Source: Deltaproteobacteria bacterium RIFCSPHIGHO2_02_FULL_43_33
GTDB lineage: Bacteria; Desulfobacterota; GWC2-55-46; UBA9637
Assembly: GCA_001798165.1 (NCBI GenBank)
Contig: MGRL01000057.1
Location: 1 to 40,840, forward strand
Direction: 5' to 3'
Length of the DNA: 40,840 nucleotides
Below the pieces are notes generated by a model. It saw nothing but the letters and a program-made list of their open reading frames with translations, was not told the DNA's origin and made no database searches. A program made the translations under genes and the position numbers. Below, piece after piece: positions 24,517 through 33,839 of this stretch; the first letter of the stretch is position 1, and every line of letters begins with the position of its first letter.

Positions 24517-26724
24517 TTAAGCCGTCAATTTTGACATATCCGCAATCTGATAATAAAGATTGCGCACCATGTTCAACAAAATCAAGCGATTATTTTTCAT
24601 TTTTTCATCTTCCACCATAACCATGACCTTGTCAAAGAATGTGTCTATCGTGCCTTTTAAAGATGATAGGGTTTCAAAGACCTTTTCATAGTTGCCGTTT
24701 TTCCAATACCTGTTTATCTCAGGCGCTATCTTTTCTGCAATCTCAAAAAGCTCTTTTTCTTTTGCCTCCTCAAAAAGCGAGGCATCCGGTTTTTCACCCA
24801 GCCCCCAGCCCCCGGTCTCCAGCCCCCGTAGTATATTGGATACCCTTTTAAATGCAATGACCAGTGCGGCACAGGCAGGGCCTTTCTTGAATTCTTCAAT
24901 GGCCTTTACCCTTTTTACAGCATCATTTATATCATACCATGGCGCTGAGAGCACCGCGTCTATGGTGTCAAAGGAATAACCCTGCGATAAAAGCTGATTT
25001 CTCAATCGTTCTTTAAAAAATTCCACCACATCTTTCTTAACATCAGCAGGCGTCCTTGTAAGTTTATCATTCAGGAGGCTAATTGACTTATCAATTATCT
25101 TGTCTATAGCTATGGGAAAGCCCTTTTCAATAATTATGGCAATGATGCCGAGGGCCTGCCTTCTCAGCGCATAGGGGTCTGCAGCGCCTGTTGGGATAAG
25201 GCCTACAGCAAAGCATCCGCAGATAGTATCCATCTTGTCTGCCATGCTTATAATTGCGCCGGGAATGCCTGACGGCGCCTTTCCGCCTGCCTGTGTCGGC
25301 ATGTAATGCTCATATATTGCCCTGGCAACATCTATGCATTCGCCTGAAATCAAGGCATATTCCATACCCATGATACCCTGAAGCTTTGGAAATTCTCCAA
25401 CCATGCCTGATACTAAATCAGCCTTGCAGAGCATTGCAGCCCGGCCTATTACCATTTTCTGAAAAAGCTTCGGGCCTATTTTAAAAGAATCAAATGCCTT
25501 GGGATTATAATCTTCCCCTAAGAATTCCTCTGCCTTTTCTTCTGTCTTAAATGATTCACACTGACCTAAAATCGCACCAATAAAGACAGCTGATTCTGTA
25601 AATCTTTTCACCTTTTCATACGATGTGCCAAGCCTTGCCTGAAATACAACCCCCCTTAATTGGTCTACCCTTTCAGTAAGCGGGATTTTTATATCCTTGT
25701 CAAAATAAAATTTTGCATCATTGAGCCTTGCCCTCAGGACCCTTTCATTGCCTTTTATAACAACCTTTGAATCTTTTGCCTTTGTGTTTGCGATGCTTAT
25801 AAAGTATGGGAGGAGGCTGCTGTCTTTATCCTTGTCCCCGCATGCATCAAGCGAGGAAACAACAGAAAAATACCTCTGATGCTCTCTCATGGCGTTTACA
25901 ACAACATCCTTGGGAAGGCTCAAAAACTCTTTGTCAAAACTGCCGCAAAGGACAGCAGGATATTCCACAAGATTTGTAACCTCAGCAAGCAGGTCTTCAT
26001 CTTTCAGGATAAATCCTTTGACAGTCTTTGCCGCTTTTTCAATCTCTTTTTTTATCAATTCTTTTCGCTCTTTTGGATCAGCAATCACATAGGCAGCCTT
26101 CATTTTTTTTAGATAATCTTTAAGCCCTGTTATATTGAAAGTCCCCGGCTTCATAAACCTGTGGCCGTATGAGGCTGCCCCTGATTTTATATTGCCGACC
26201 TTGAACGGAATTACCTCTTTGCCCAAAAGCGCAACAATCCAGTGGATCGGTCTCGCAAAGCTGATAGCGCTGTCACCCCAGCGCATGGTCTTTGCAAACT
26301 GGGTCCCTGCTATTATTTTTGGCAATACCTCCTGCATGATATCCTTTGTCTTTTTTCCTTTAACCTCTCTTTTTGCGCAGATGTATTCGCCTTTTTCAGT
26401 TTTAACAATCTCTAAATCTTTCACCTTGATGCCCTGGCCCTTTGCAAAACCTTCAGCTGCCCTTGTAGGTATGCCTTGCTCATCAAAGGCTGCGCGTTTT
26501 GCAGGCCCCATTGCTTCAACAACGGTATCTGCCTGCTTCTCATCCATGCCCTCTACCGAGACGACAAGCCTTCTCGGTGTTCCAAAGGTGCGGATATTTT
26601 TAAAAGCGAGGCGATTTTCCTCTAAAGTTTTTTTCAAAAACCCTTCCATGGATTCAAGGGCATTTGATATAAATCCGGCAGGTATTTCTTCAGTCCCTAT
26701 TTCTAAAAAAAGGTCTTTAGGCAT
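24517..26724 (-). CDS. glyS: Glycyl-tRNA synthetase beta subunit
   Basis: FLEIGTEEIPAGFI; C-terminal TFFDKVMVMVEDEKMKNNRLILLNMV. Confidence 0.97.
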   Translation of the reverse strand: MPKDLFLEIGTEEIPAGFISNALESMEGFLKKTLEENRLAFKNIRTFGTPRRLVVSVEGMDEKQADTVVEAMGPAKRAAFDEQGIPTRAAEGFAKGQGIKVKDLEIVKTEKGEYICAKREVKGKKTKDIMQEVLPKIIAGTQFAKTMRWGDSAISFARPIHWIVALLGKEVIPFKVGNIKSGAASYGHRFMKPGTFNITGLKDYLKKMKAAYVIADPKERKELIKKEIEKAAKTVKGFILKDEDLLAEVTNLVEYPAVLCGSFDKEFLSLPKDVVVNAMREHQRYFSVVSSLDACGDKDKDSSLLPYFISIANTKAKDSKVVIKGNERVLRARLNDAKFYFDKDIKIPLTERVDQLRGVVFQARLGTSYEKVKRFTESAVFIGAILGQCESFKTEEKAEEFLGEDYNPKAFDSFKIGPKLFQKMVIGRAAMLCKADLVSGMVGEFPKLQGIMGMEYALISGECIDVARAIYEHYMPTQAGGKAPSGIPGAIISMADKMDTICGCFAVGLIPTGAADPYALRRQALGIIAIIIEKGFPIAIDKIIDKSISLLNDKLTRTPADVKKDVVEFFKERLRNQLLSQGYSFDTIDAVLSAPWYDINDAVKRVKAIEEFKKGPACAALVIAFKRVSNILRGLETGGWGLGEKPDASLFEEAKEKELFEIAEKIAPEINRYWKNGNYEKVFETLSSLKGTIDTFFDKVMVMVEDEKMKNNRLILLNMVRNLYYQIADMSKLTA
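24797..24828. repeat. CAGCCCCC repeat inside glyS
   Basis: cccagcccccagcccccggtctccagcccccg; translated on minus strand as GLETGGWGLG. Confidence 0.75.
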
Positions 26725-26741
26725 ATTCTCCTCTTTAAAAT

Positions 26742-26795
26742 GTAGTTTGCCCATTTATGGGCGTTTTAAAAAAGCCGATAAATCGGCAGACTACA
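26742..26795. repeat. MITE-like dispersed repeat, copy 2
   Basis: gtagtttgcccatttatgggcgttttaaaaaagccgataaatcggcagactaca; near-identical to 9210-9262. Confidence 0.85.
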
Positions 26796-26815
26796 ATTAT
26801 TATAAAAATTATATA

Positions 26816-28105
26816 TCAAGCAACATCCGGCATCTTCAATGCCTTCTTCCTGTAGCTTAGATTTGCCGCTATTCTGTATGCGATTCCCTTCGGGCTTCTC
26901 AGACTTCGCTTTAGTATGTTTTTTATAGTATAAGTATTTCTAAAAATCCAGTAATAACCATTTTGGAGTTCATTAATTGTCATACCTTTGGGCTGGAATA
27001 CTACCTCGCCTGTATGATACTTTGCCCAATCTCTGTCAATGATTCTTCCTTCCTTTTCAAGGACGCTGTAGGTTACTGTGCCGGGCAAAGGCGTAAGGAT
27101 ATGAAACTGCGCTACATCCATATTGGTATCCATTATAAATTCAAATGTGTTTTTAAAAACAGTCTTATCGTCCTCATCAAGCCCGAATACAAAACTGCCG
27201 ATGATATTTATTCCTGCGTCGTGTATCTTTTTTATTGCCTCTTTATAATTTTCTGCAGAGTTCCATCCCTTGCGCAGCTTTTCAAGGTTTTTTTGCGAGA
27301 GACTTTCAAAGCCGATAAATGCGTATTTACCGCCGCTTTCTGCGTAGAGCCTTAAAAGCTCCGGGTCTTTTGCCATAGTGATAGATGCCTGACTTCCCCA
27401 TATAACCTTGAGCGGTATCAGTCTTTGGAATAATTCTTTCGCATATTTCGGCCTTCCCACGATATTATCATCCATAAAGAAAAACTCTTTTGTATCAAAA
27501 CCTTTTATTTCTGCAATCACCTCGTCAATCGGCCTCACCCTGAACTCATGGCCAAAAAATGCAGTAACCGCGCAGTAGTCGCAGTTAAAGGGGCAGCCGC
27601 GGGTTGCCTGAAGTGTGTTAAAGCCAGAATACATTTTTCTATTAAGGATATCTCTGCGGGGGGTAACCATATTTTCCATGTCGCATAAGTTATCTGCCTT
27701 GTATTTTTGTTTTAATCCGCTCCTCTTAAAATCTTCAAGGAGTTTATGCCAGACAAGCTCTGCCTCGCCGATTACAACAGCATCTGCATGTTGCAGCGCC
27801 TCATCCGGCAAAGCAGAGACATGAACGCCGCCCAATACAACCTTTACCCCTTTTTTTCTGAAATTATCCGCTATATGGTATGCGCTCGGTATTTCTGCAG
27901 TGAATCCTGTTATACCTACGAGGTCTACTCTTGCATTGTAATCAACAGACGTTACTCGCGCATCCAGTATTTCCACCTCCCATTCTTTTGGCGTAAGCGC
28001 TGCAAGGGTTGGCAGATTTAAACGTGCAAAACCTGCCTTGCCGCTTTTGGAAACCTGCCCCCAGTAGCTTCGCTCATTTTTTGGGAGGATTAAGAGGAGT
28101 TTCAT
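26816..28105 (-). CDS. B12-binding radical SAM protein
   Basis: N-terminal cobalamin-binding-like domain; ATRGCPFNCDYC cluster motif. Confidence 0.9.
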   Translation of the reverse strand: MKLLLILPKNERSYWGQVSKSGKAGFARLNLPTLAALTPKEWEVEILDARVTSVDYNARVDLVGITGFTAEIPSAYHIADNFRKKGVKVVLGGVHVSALPDEALQHADAVVIGEAELVWHKLLEDFKRSGLKQKYKADNLCDMENMVTPRRDILNRKMYSGFNTLQATRGCPFNCDYCAVTAFFGHEFRVRPIDEVIAEIKGFDTKEFFFMDDNIVGRPKYAKELFQRLIPLKVIWGSQASITMAKDPELLRLYAESGGKYAFIGFESLSQKNLEKLRKGWNSAENYKEAIKKIHDAGINIIGSFVFGLDEDDKTVFKNTFEFIMDTNMDVAQFHILTPLPGTVTYSVLEKEGRIIDRDWAKYHTGEVVFQPKGMTINELQNGYYWIFRNTYTIKNILKRSLRSPKGIAYRIAANLSYRKKALKMPDVA

Positions 28106-28556
28106 GATAAATACAGTCTACAAGATTTTAGTTCGCAAGTCATCAACCCTTTTTCCCTCAAATGCCTTATCCAGAATGCCAGATATTATAGAATAGAGCT
28201 TTATTAAATAAGGCTTGTTGATGTTGGCGTAGAAGAAGACGATGAGGGGATTGTTCTGAAAAAAGGCGGCCTGTATTTTTAGACCTATTTATGTCATGTT
28301 ACCATCATTTTCCATTCGGCCTTTTAATTAAGTCCAATGTCCGTTAAGTAATATCTATTTTTCTTTGTGTAACCAGTCCCAACTCAATAGCGAACTTAAG
28401 GTGATGAGTCACACTTAACAGATAATTGGCTGAATTCAAGAATCTCTTTTAATATCGTCAACCCATTTTTAAGTCTTTTCATTACACGATTTATCAATCC
28501 AATATTAAAAACCCCTAAATCTATAGGCTTGATTTTCAAGAAATTGGCAATGCTTG

Positions 28557-28775
28557 CTACCTTCTCGTAATATTTTGTAAGAATGTCAATATGCGAGTAT
28601 TGATAAATTCTAATTCCACTTTCTTCGCAAATCCTAAAATCTTGTTCTTTAAAACTTCCCTTCTCTCTACCTCTTTTTGGGGTATCTTATAGTTTGCTTT
28701 TTTGTTTGTTGTTGGCCAAGCATCCATCTTTTTATAGATTTGGTTAAGCTCTTTTTCTACTTCTCTATTTGTCAT
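28557..28775 (-). CDS. Hypothetical protein
   Basis: 72-aa ORF in an otherwise AT-rich gap. Confidence 0.3.
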   Translation of the reverse strand: MTNREVEKELNQIYKKMDAWPTTNKKANYKIPQKEVERREVLKNKILGFAKKVELEFINTRILTFLQNITRR

Positions 28776-28831
28776 AAAATTTCCCCTTCAATTAGTCAGG
28801 ACATTATAACACCAATCAACTTTTGTCAATA

Positions 28832-28859
28832 TTTTTAGCCAGTTGTTTTTAGCCAGTTG
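28832..28859. repeat. 14-bp perfect tandem repeat TTTTTAGCCAGTTG x2
   Basis: 28832-28845 and 28846-28859. Confidence 0.9.
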
Positions 28860-28883
28860 ACACAGCTATCCTTTCCGTATAAT
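28857..28883 (+). promoter_or_regulatory. Predicted sigma70-type promoter for the P-type ATPase
   Basis: TTGACA (28857-28862) - 15 nt - TATAAT (28878-28883), ~70 nt upstream of the start codon. Confidence 0.55.
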
Positions 28884-28950
28884 GTTAAGGTAAATAAACA
28901 GCACCTGTCTGCCTTCGCGCAGGTAGGTCTGTTATATTTGAGGGCTAAAA

Positions 28951-31900
28951 ATGAATCTATCCTCTCTCCTCTCCAAAGACCATATCCTCCTTGACTTCCG
29001 GGCAAAAGACCATACTGAGGCGTTAAGAAATATGGTTTGCCTTCTCGGCAAGGCATGTGAGGATGAAGCATCTATCAAGGCACTTAAAGATCATGAAAGC
29101 ATAGATGGTGTTTTGCTTGGCACCGGTTCTGCCGTATTCCACACCTTTTCAGATACAGTAGAGGATATAAAGGTTATCCTCTCTCTTTCTCAGCGCGGCA
29201 TACCTCATCCGACAAAAAGAAGAGAAAAAATACACATACTGTTTCTTCTTGTTTCTCCTATCACGGAGAGTGGCACGCACTTCCAGTTGCTCTCAAGGCT
29301 TGAGGGTTTTCTTTTAAACAAGGTCTTCCGCAACGCAATCCTTTCGGCAAAGACAAAAGAGGCTGTTACATCTGTAATGAAAAGAGAAGAAGGGTTGGGC
29401 ATAGATGCATATATCCCTTTGGCAAAAGAAGATATATTTGCAGAGCTTAATACCAGAGAGACGGGGCTTACAGAAGAAGATGTTGCGCATAGGTTTAAAA
29501 CCGTCGGCCCCAATATCCTTCAAAGGGTTAAAAAGAAATATCTCCTCTATGATTTTCTGCAAAATTTAACAAATCTTTTTGCAATACTCCTCTGGCTGGG
29601 CGGCATATTGGCATTTATTGCAGATATGCCTGAGCTTGGTTGGGCAATATTCCTCGTTATCATTATCAATGCGTTTTTTAGTTTCTGGCAGGAGTATAAG
29701 GCAGAGCGGGCTGTGGAGGCGCTACAGAAGCTCCTTCCGCAAAAGGTAAAGGTTATAAGAGGAGGCACTGAAAAAGATATACCAGGCAGCGAGCTTGTGC
29801 CGGGAGATATTATTCTTTTGAGCGAAGGCGATAATATCCCTGCTGACGGGAGGCTGATTGAGGCCGATGATATGCGTGTTGACAACAGCCCCCTAACAGG
29901 CGAGTCAAAGCCTGTATATAAAATGGCAGAGTCTTTGGAAAATGGCAAAAACTTTATCTGGACAGAGATGCCGAATCTTATATTTGCCGGCACAGGCGTG
30001 CTCTCTGGCATTGGCAGGGCAGTTGTCACAGCAACAGGCATGGATACTGAGATCGGCAAGGTTGCCTATCTTACTCAGGCTATTAAGGCAGAGATGAGCC
30101 CCTTGCAGAAGGAGATGGTAAGGGTAACAAAGGTAGTCACATGGATAGCAATAAGCTTGGGGCTTATGTTCTTTCTTCTCGGTTTTAAAATAGCAGGGCT
30201 TACCTTAACAGAGAGTTTTATATTTGCCATAGGCATCATTGTTGCGAATGTGCCTGAGGGCCTGCTTCCGACAGTCAGCCTTTCTCTTGCAATGGGCGTT
30301 CAGAGGATGGCAGGAAAAAATGCCATTGTAAAAAAGCTCTCGGCAGTAGAAACCCTCGGCTCTGTCAATGTTATATGCACGGATAAAACAGGAACGCTTA
30401 CCACAAACCAGATGTGTGTAACCCAGCTATGGGTTAATGGAAAGATAATAGGGATTACAGGAGAAGGGTATGAGCCAAAAGGGGATTTTATATGGAATAA
30501 CAAAATACTTTCTTCAGATGATTTAAAAAGGGAAGAGATTGATGAGCTTCTGAAAGCAGCGAGCCTTTGCAATAATGCGCATCTTATTGTCCCTTTGCAA
30601 AAGGGCGCAGGCGGAGGATGGTCAATTTCAGGCGACCCGACAGAGGGCGCGTTGGTTGTTGCCGCTGAAAAGGCCGGGCTGCGTTTGGAGGAGCTAAAAA
30701 AGCAAAACCCAAGGGTCGCCCATCTTGCATTTGAAAGAATAAGAAAGAGGATGACGACAATACATGAAATACAGGGGCAAGGGGCATCCGCCTCAGGCGG
30801 AGGCAAGGGGCAAGAAGTAGGGTGGGCTATGCCCACCAATCAGGAGTCAGGAGTCAGGAGTGTTATTGCTTATGTTAAGGGGGCGCCGAGAGAGACTTTA
30901 ACTCTCTGCACAAAGATAAAAAAAGCTGGAAAGATTGTTGAACTCACAGAACAGGAGAGAGATGAAATTTTAAAACAGAACGATTTGATGGCGACAAAGG
31001 GTCTACGGGTGCTGGCGGTGGCATACAGAGATATTTCGGATTTCGGATTTCGGATTTCGGATTTAAAATCTCAAACCTCAAATCCCAAATCTCAAATCTA
31101 TACAACGGAAGAGGTGGAGAAGGATTTAACATTCATCGGCCTTGCTGCAATGTTTGACCCGCCGAGACCGGAGGTTAAAAAGGCGATTGATGAGTGCCAC
31201 ACTGCCGGTATCAGGGTAATTGTGATGACAGGCGACTATGGCTTGACTGCCCAGTCAATTGCCAGAGAGGTAGGCATAGGCGGCGATAGCCCGAAGATTG
31301 TGACAGGCATTGAGCTTTCAAAACTTTCCCACAGAGAATTAAAGGAGCTCCTTAAAAAAGGCGAGACAATATTTGCAAGGGTTGCGCCAAAAGACAAGCT
31401 CAGGGTTGTTTCAACATTGCAGGAGATTGGTGAGATTGCGGCTGTTACTGGCGACGGCGTAAATGATGCGCCGGCTTTGAAAAAGGCTGACATAGGCATT
31501 GCAATGGGCATGCGCGGAAGCGATGTGGCAAAGGAGTCAGCGGAGATAGTTCTGGCAGACGACAATTTTGCAACCATTGTGGAGGCGATACGGGAAGGGA
31601 GGGCAGTCTATGCAAATATAAGAAAGTTTGTGACATACATCTTTGCAAGCAATATCCCTGAGATTGTTCCGTTTATTGCATTTGTCTTATTCAAGATACC
31701 TTTGCCCCTGACCGTGATGCAGATACTGGCTGTTGATTTGGGTACAGATGTTGTTCCTGCCCTCGGTCTTGGCGTGGAGCCGCCTGAAAAGGGGATTATG
31801 AGCCAGCCACCAAGGCCAAAGACAAAAAGGCTTCTGGATTTTTCCCTTCTTGCAAGGGCATATCTCTTTCTTGGGCCTATAGAGGCAATCTTGTGCATGG

Positions 31901-32280
31901 CCGGGTTTTTCTTTGTTTACTGGTCAAGCGGCTGGCGTCCCGGCATGGAGATGGCTTCAGGCGGTATTGTCTACACAACAGCAACAACCATGACCCTTGC
32001 AGGCATTGTCGCATCACAGATAGGGAATGTGTTTGCATGCAGGGCAGAAAAGGAATCTGTCTTCAGCGCGGGGTTTTTTAAAAACAGGCTTGTGTTGTTC
32101 GGCATTTTGGTTGAGGTGGTGCTTATATTGCTGCTTACATATATTCCTTTCATGCAGGGCGTTTTTGGCCTTGCGCCGCTGGGATTGAGAGAGTGGGCAT
32201 TTTTACTATCCTTTCCAGTAATTGTGTTAATAATGGAGGAGGGGAGGAAAAGGGTGATAAGGGGAAGAATACAAGATTAA
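28951..32280 (+). CDS. P-type (P2-like) cation ATPase with N-terminal PTS EIIA-like domain
   Basis: DNSPLTGESKPVYK, ICTDKTGTLTTNQ, TGDGVNDAPALKKADIGIAMG, ANVPEGLLPTVSLS; residues 1-~150 resemble PTS_EIIA_2. Confidence 0.92.
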   Translation: MNLSSLLSKDHILLDFRAKDHTEALRNMVCLLGKACEDEASIKALKDHESIDGVLLGTGSAVFHTFSDTVEDIKVILSLSQRGIPHPTKRREKIHILFLLVSPITESGTHFQLLSRLEGFLLNKVFRNAILSAKTKEAVTSVMKREEGLGIDAYIPLAKEDIFAELNTRETGLTEEDVAHRFKTVGPNILQRVKKKYLLYDFLQNLTNLFAILLWLGGILAFIADMPELGWAIFLVIIINAFFSFWQEYKAERAVEALQKLLPQKVKVIRGGTEKDIPGSELVPGDIILLSEGDNIPADGRLIEADDMRVDNSPLTGESKPVYKMAESLENGKNFIWTEMPNLIFAGTGVLSGIGRAVVTATGMDTEIGKVAYLTQAIKAEMSPLQKEMVRVTKVVTWIAISLGLMFFLLGFKIAGLTLTESFIFAIGIIVANVPEGLLPTVSLSLAMGVQRMAGKNAIVKKLSAVETLGSVNVICTDKTGTLTTNQMCVTQLWVNGKIIGITGEGYEPKGDFIWNNKILSSDDLKREEIDELLKAASLCNNAHLIVPLQKGAGGGWSISGDPTEGALVVAAEKAGLRLEELKKQNPRVAHLAFERIRKRMTTIHEIQGQGASASGGGKGQEVGWAMPTNQESGVRSVIAYVKGAPRETLTLCTKIKKAGKIVELTEQERDEILKQNDLMATKGLRVLAVAYRDISDFGFRISDLKSQTSNPKSQIYTTEEVEKDLTFIGLAAMFDPPRPEVKKAIDECHTAGIRVIVMTGDYGLTAQSIAREVGIGGDSPKIVTGIELSKLSHRELKELLKKGETIFARVAPKDKLRVVSTLQEIGEIAAVTGDGVNDAPALKKADIGIAMGMRGSDVAKESAEIVLADDNFATIVEAIREGRAVYANIRKFVTYIFASNIPEIVPFIAFVLFKIPLPLTVMQILAVDLGTDVVPALGLGVEPPEKGIMSQPPRPKTKRLLDFSLLARAYLFLGPIEAILCMAGFFFVYWSSGWRPGMEMASGGIVYTTATTMTLAGIVASQIGNVFACRAEKESVFSAGFFKNRLVLFGILVEVVLILLLTYIPFMQGVFGLAPLGLREWAFLLSFPVIVLIMEEGRKRVIRGRIQD
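30772..30861. repeat. Composite repeat cluster inside the ATPase gene
   Basis: aggggcaaggggcatCCGCCTCAGGCGGaggcaaggggcaag + GGTGGGCtatGCCCACC + caggagtcaggagtcaggag. Confidence 0.85.
31033..31100. repeat. GGATTTC tandem repeat plus opposite-orientation AAATCTCA repeat inside the ATPase gene
   Basis: atttcggatttcggatttcggatttcggatttaaaatctcaaacctcaaatcccaaatctcaaatc; in-frame SDFGFRISDLKSQTSNPKSQ. Confidence 0.9.
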
Positions 32281-32356
32281 GGTTAAAAATAAGGTCAAGA
32301 CCAGGATTTGAATTTTTCTGCCTCAACCTTAACCTCAACCTCAAACTCAACCTGAT
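32275..32356. repeat. Degenerate CAACCTTAACCT repeat between convergent genes
   Basis: aaggttaaaaataaggtc...cctcaaccttaacctcaacctcaaactcaacct. Confidence 0.75.
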
Positions 32357-32357
32357 T

Positions 32358-33683
32358 TCAGTATTGCTCCCTCACCTCTTCTTTCACCCTCTCTGCCTTC
32401 ACCTTTACAATCCTTCTCCCTTCAACATCCACGACTGTAAATCTATATCCCTTGTAAAAAACGAACTCACCGCCGCGAGGTATCTTCTGGAGTTTGGAAT
32501 ACATAAAGCCAGCCAAGCTGTTGAATTGCTCTGTTTCTTCAAAGGGAAGTCCAACATCTATCATATCCCTGAGCTGCGCTGAGGCGTCTATGACCATTGT
32601 GCCGTTTTTCAGCCTTTCTACAAGCCCGCCCTTTTCTATATCATATTCATCCTCTATCTCGCCGACGATTTCTTCCAGGACGTCTTCTATGGTCACAAGG
32701 CCGTCAACCTCGCCGTGTTCATTTACTACAATAGCCATATGAATTCTTCTTCTCTGCAATTCTCTTAAGAGGCGGCTTATCATGACAGTGTCAGGCACAA
32801 AATACGGCGGACGGATAAGCTCGCTTAGCACAAGAGGCTTTTTTTCCTCCATGATCTTGAAAACATCTTTGTTGTAAAGTATGCCAATGATGTTTTCTTT
32901 GGCATCGCGGTAGACCGGGTATCTTGAAAAACCGCTTTCCACTATAAATTTAAGAACCTGCTCTGGCGATGTATCTATGTCTATTGCATTAAACTTATGC
33001 TTGGGGACCATGATGTCCCTGACCGTTGTATCGGCAAACTCAAATACGCCGTGGATGAGGGCCTCCTCTGTTTCCTCAAATATGCCTTTTTGCCTTCCTT
33101 CTTTGATAAAATATTTAATCTCTTCTTCTGATATAAAAGCCCTCTCTTCAAGGCCTTTAGCGCCAAAGATTTTCAACACAAAATTGCTGGATATCGTAAG
33201 AAGCTTTACAAATACAGAGGCTGCCCTGGATAGGAAATCTAACGGCCTTGCAGATATGCAGGCGAGTTCTTCTGAATATCTAAGCGCGAGTGATTTTGGT
33301 ATAAGCTCTCCGAATACGAGTGTTAAATAGGATATGGCTGCCACCACAATTACAACAGAGATGGGTTCTGCGAACTCACTGATAATTCCTACATGGGCAG
33401 ACATTAAAAGTGGTTTCAACACCTCTATGGCTGCCACACCGCCGATGACCGATGCAAGGCTGCCTATTATTGTGATACCTATCTGAACAGTAGCAAGGAA
33501 TCTGTCCGGGTCGCCCTTCAGTTGATTGACAATATCTGCGGAATGCATCCCCTTTTTGGATAATTCTTCTATCTTGCTCCTTCTTGCAGATATGATGGCT
33601 ATCTCAGAACCTGAGAAGAATCCATTTGCAAGGATTAAAATTAATATTACTATGGCCTCAAGCCAAAGGCTTTCTAAAGACAT
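32358..33683 (-). CDS. CNNM/HlyC-CorC family transporter with CBS domains
   Basis: NGFFSGSEIAIISARRSKIEEL, VRDIMVPKHKF, HGEVDGLVTIEDVLEEIVGEIEDEYD. Confidence 0.95.
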   Translation of the reverse strand: MSLESLWLEAIVILILILANGFFSGSEIAIISARRSKIEELSKKGMHSADIVNQLKGDPDRFLATVQIGITIIGSLASVIGGVAAIEVLKPLLMSAHVGIISEFAEPISVVIVVAAISYLTLVFGELIPKSLALRYSEELACISARPLDFLSRAASVFVKLLTISSNFVLKIFGAKGLEERAFISEEEIKYFIKEGRQKGIFEETEEALIHGVFEFADTTVRDIMVPKHKFNAIDIDTSPEQVLKFIVESGFSRYPVYRDAKENIIGILYNKDVFKIMEEKKPLVLSELIRPPYFVPDTVMISRLLRELQRRRIHMAIVVNEHGEVDGLVTIEDVLEEIVGEIEDEYDIEKGGLVERLKNGTMVIDASAQLRDMIDVGLPFEETEQFNSLAGFMYSKLQKIPRGGEFVFYKGYRFTVVDVEGRRIVKVKAERVKEEVREQY

Positions 33684-33691
33684 AATACCCC

Positions 33692-33825
33692 CATAAAAAA
33701 ATCAAAACTCAAAATGCAAAAGTCAAAACTGAAAGACTTTTTACTTTTCAGGTTTTACGCTGGAAATTTTGAGTTTTGGTGCGTAAGCTCACTCTTTATC
33801 AACTTTGAGCTTTGAGTTATGCAAG
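33692..33825. repeat. Degenerate CAAAACTCAAAATG / TTTTGAGTTTTG inverted repeat
   Basis: aaaactcaaaatgcaaaagtcaaaactg...ggaaattttgagttttgg...actttgagctttgagtt. Confidence 0.75.
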
Positions 33826-33839
33826 AATTGACCTGCATC

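Noticed and set aside
24517-26724. Missing glyQ next to glyS as an anomaly
   Set aside because: glyQ and glyS can be unlinked in some genomes and the window is limited; absence cannot be interpreted.
26135-26860. 241-aa plus-strand ORF
   Set aside because: Antisense to glyS and its upstream repeat; low-complexity translation with no recognisable motifs.
28106-28550. Possible ncRNA in the intergenic gap after the radical SAM gene
   Set aside because: No stable fold, promoter or terminator could be supported by eye.
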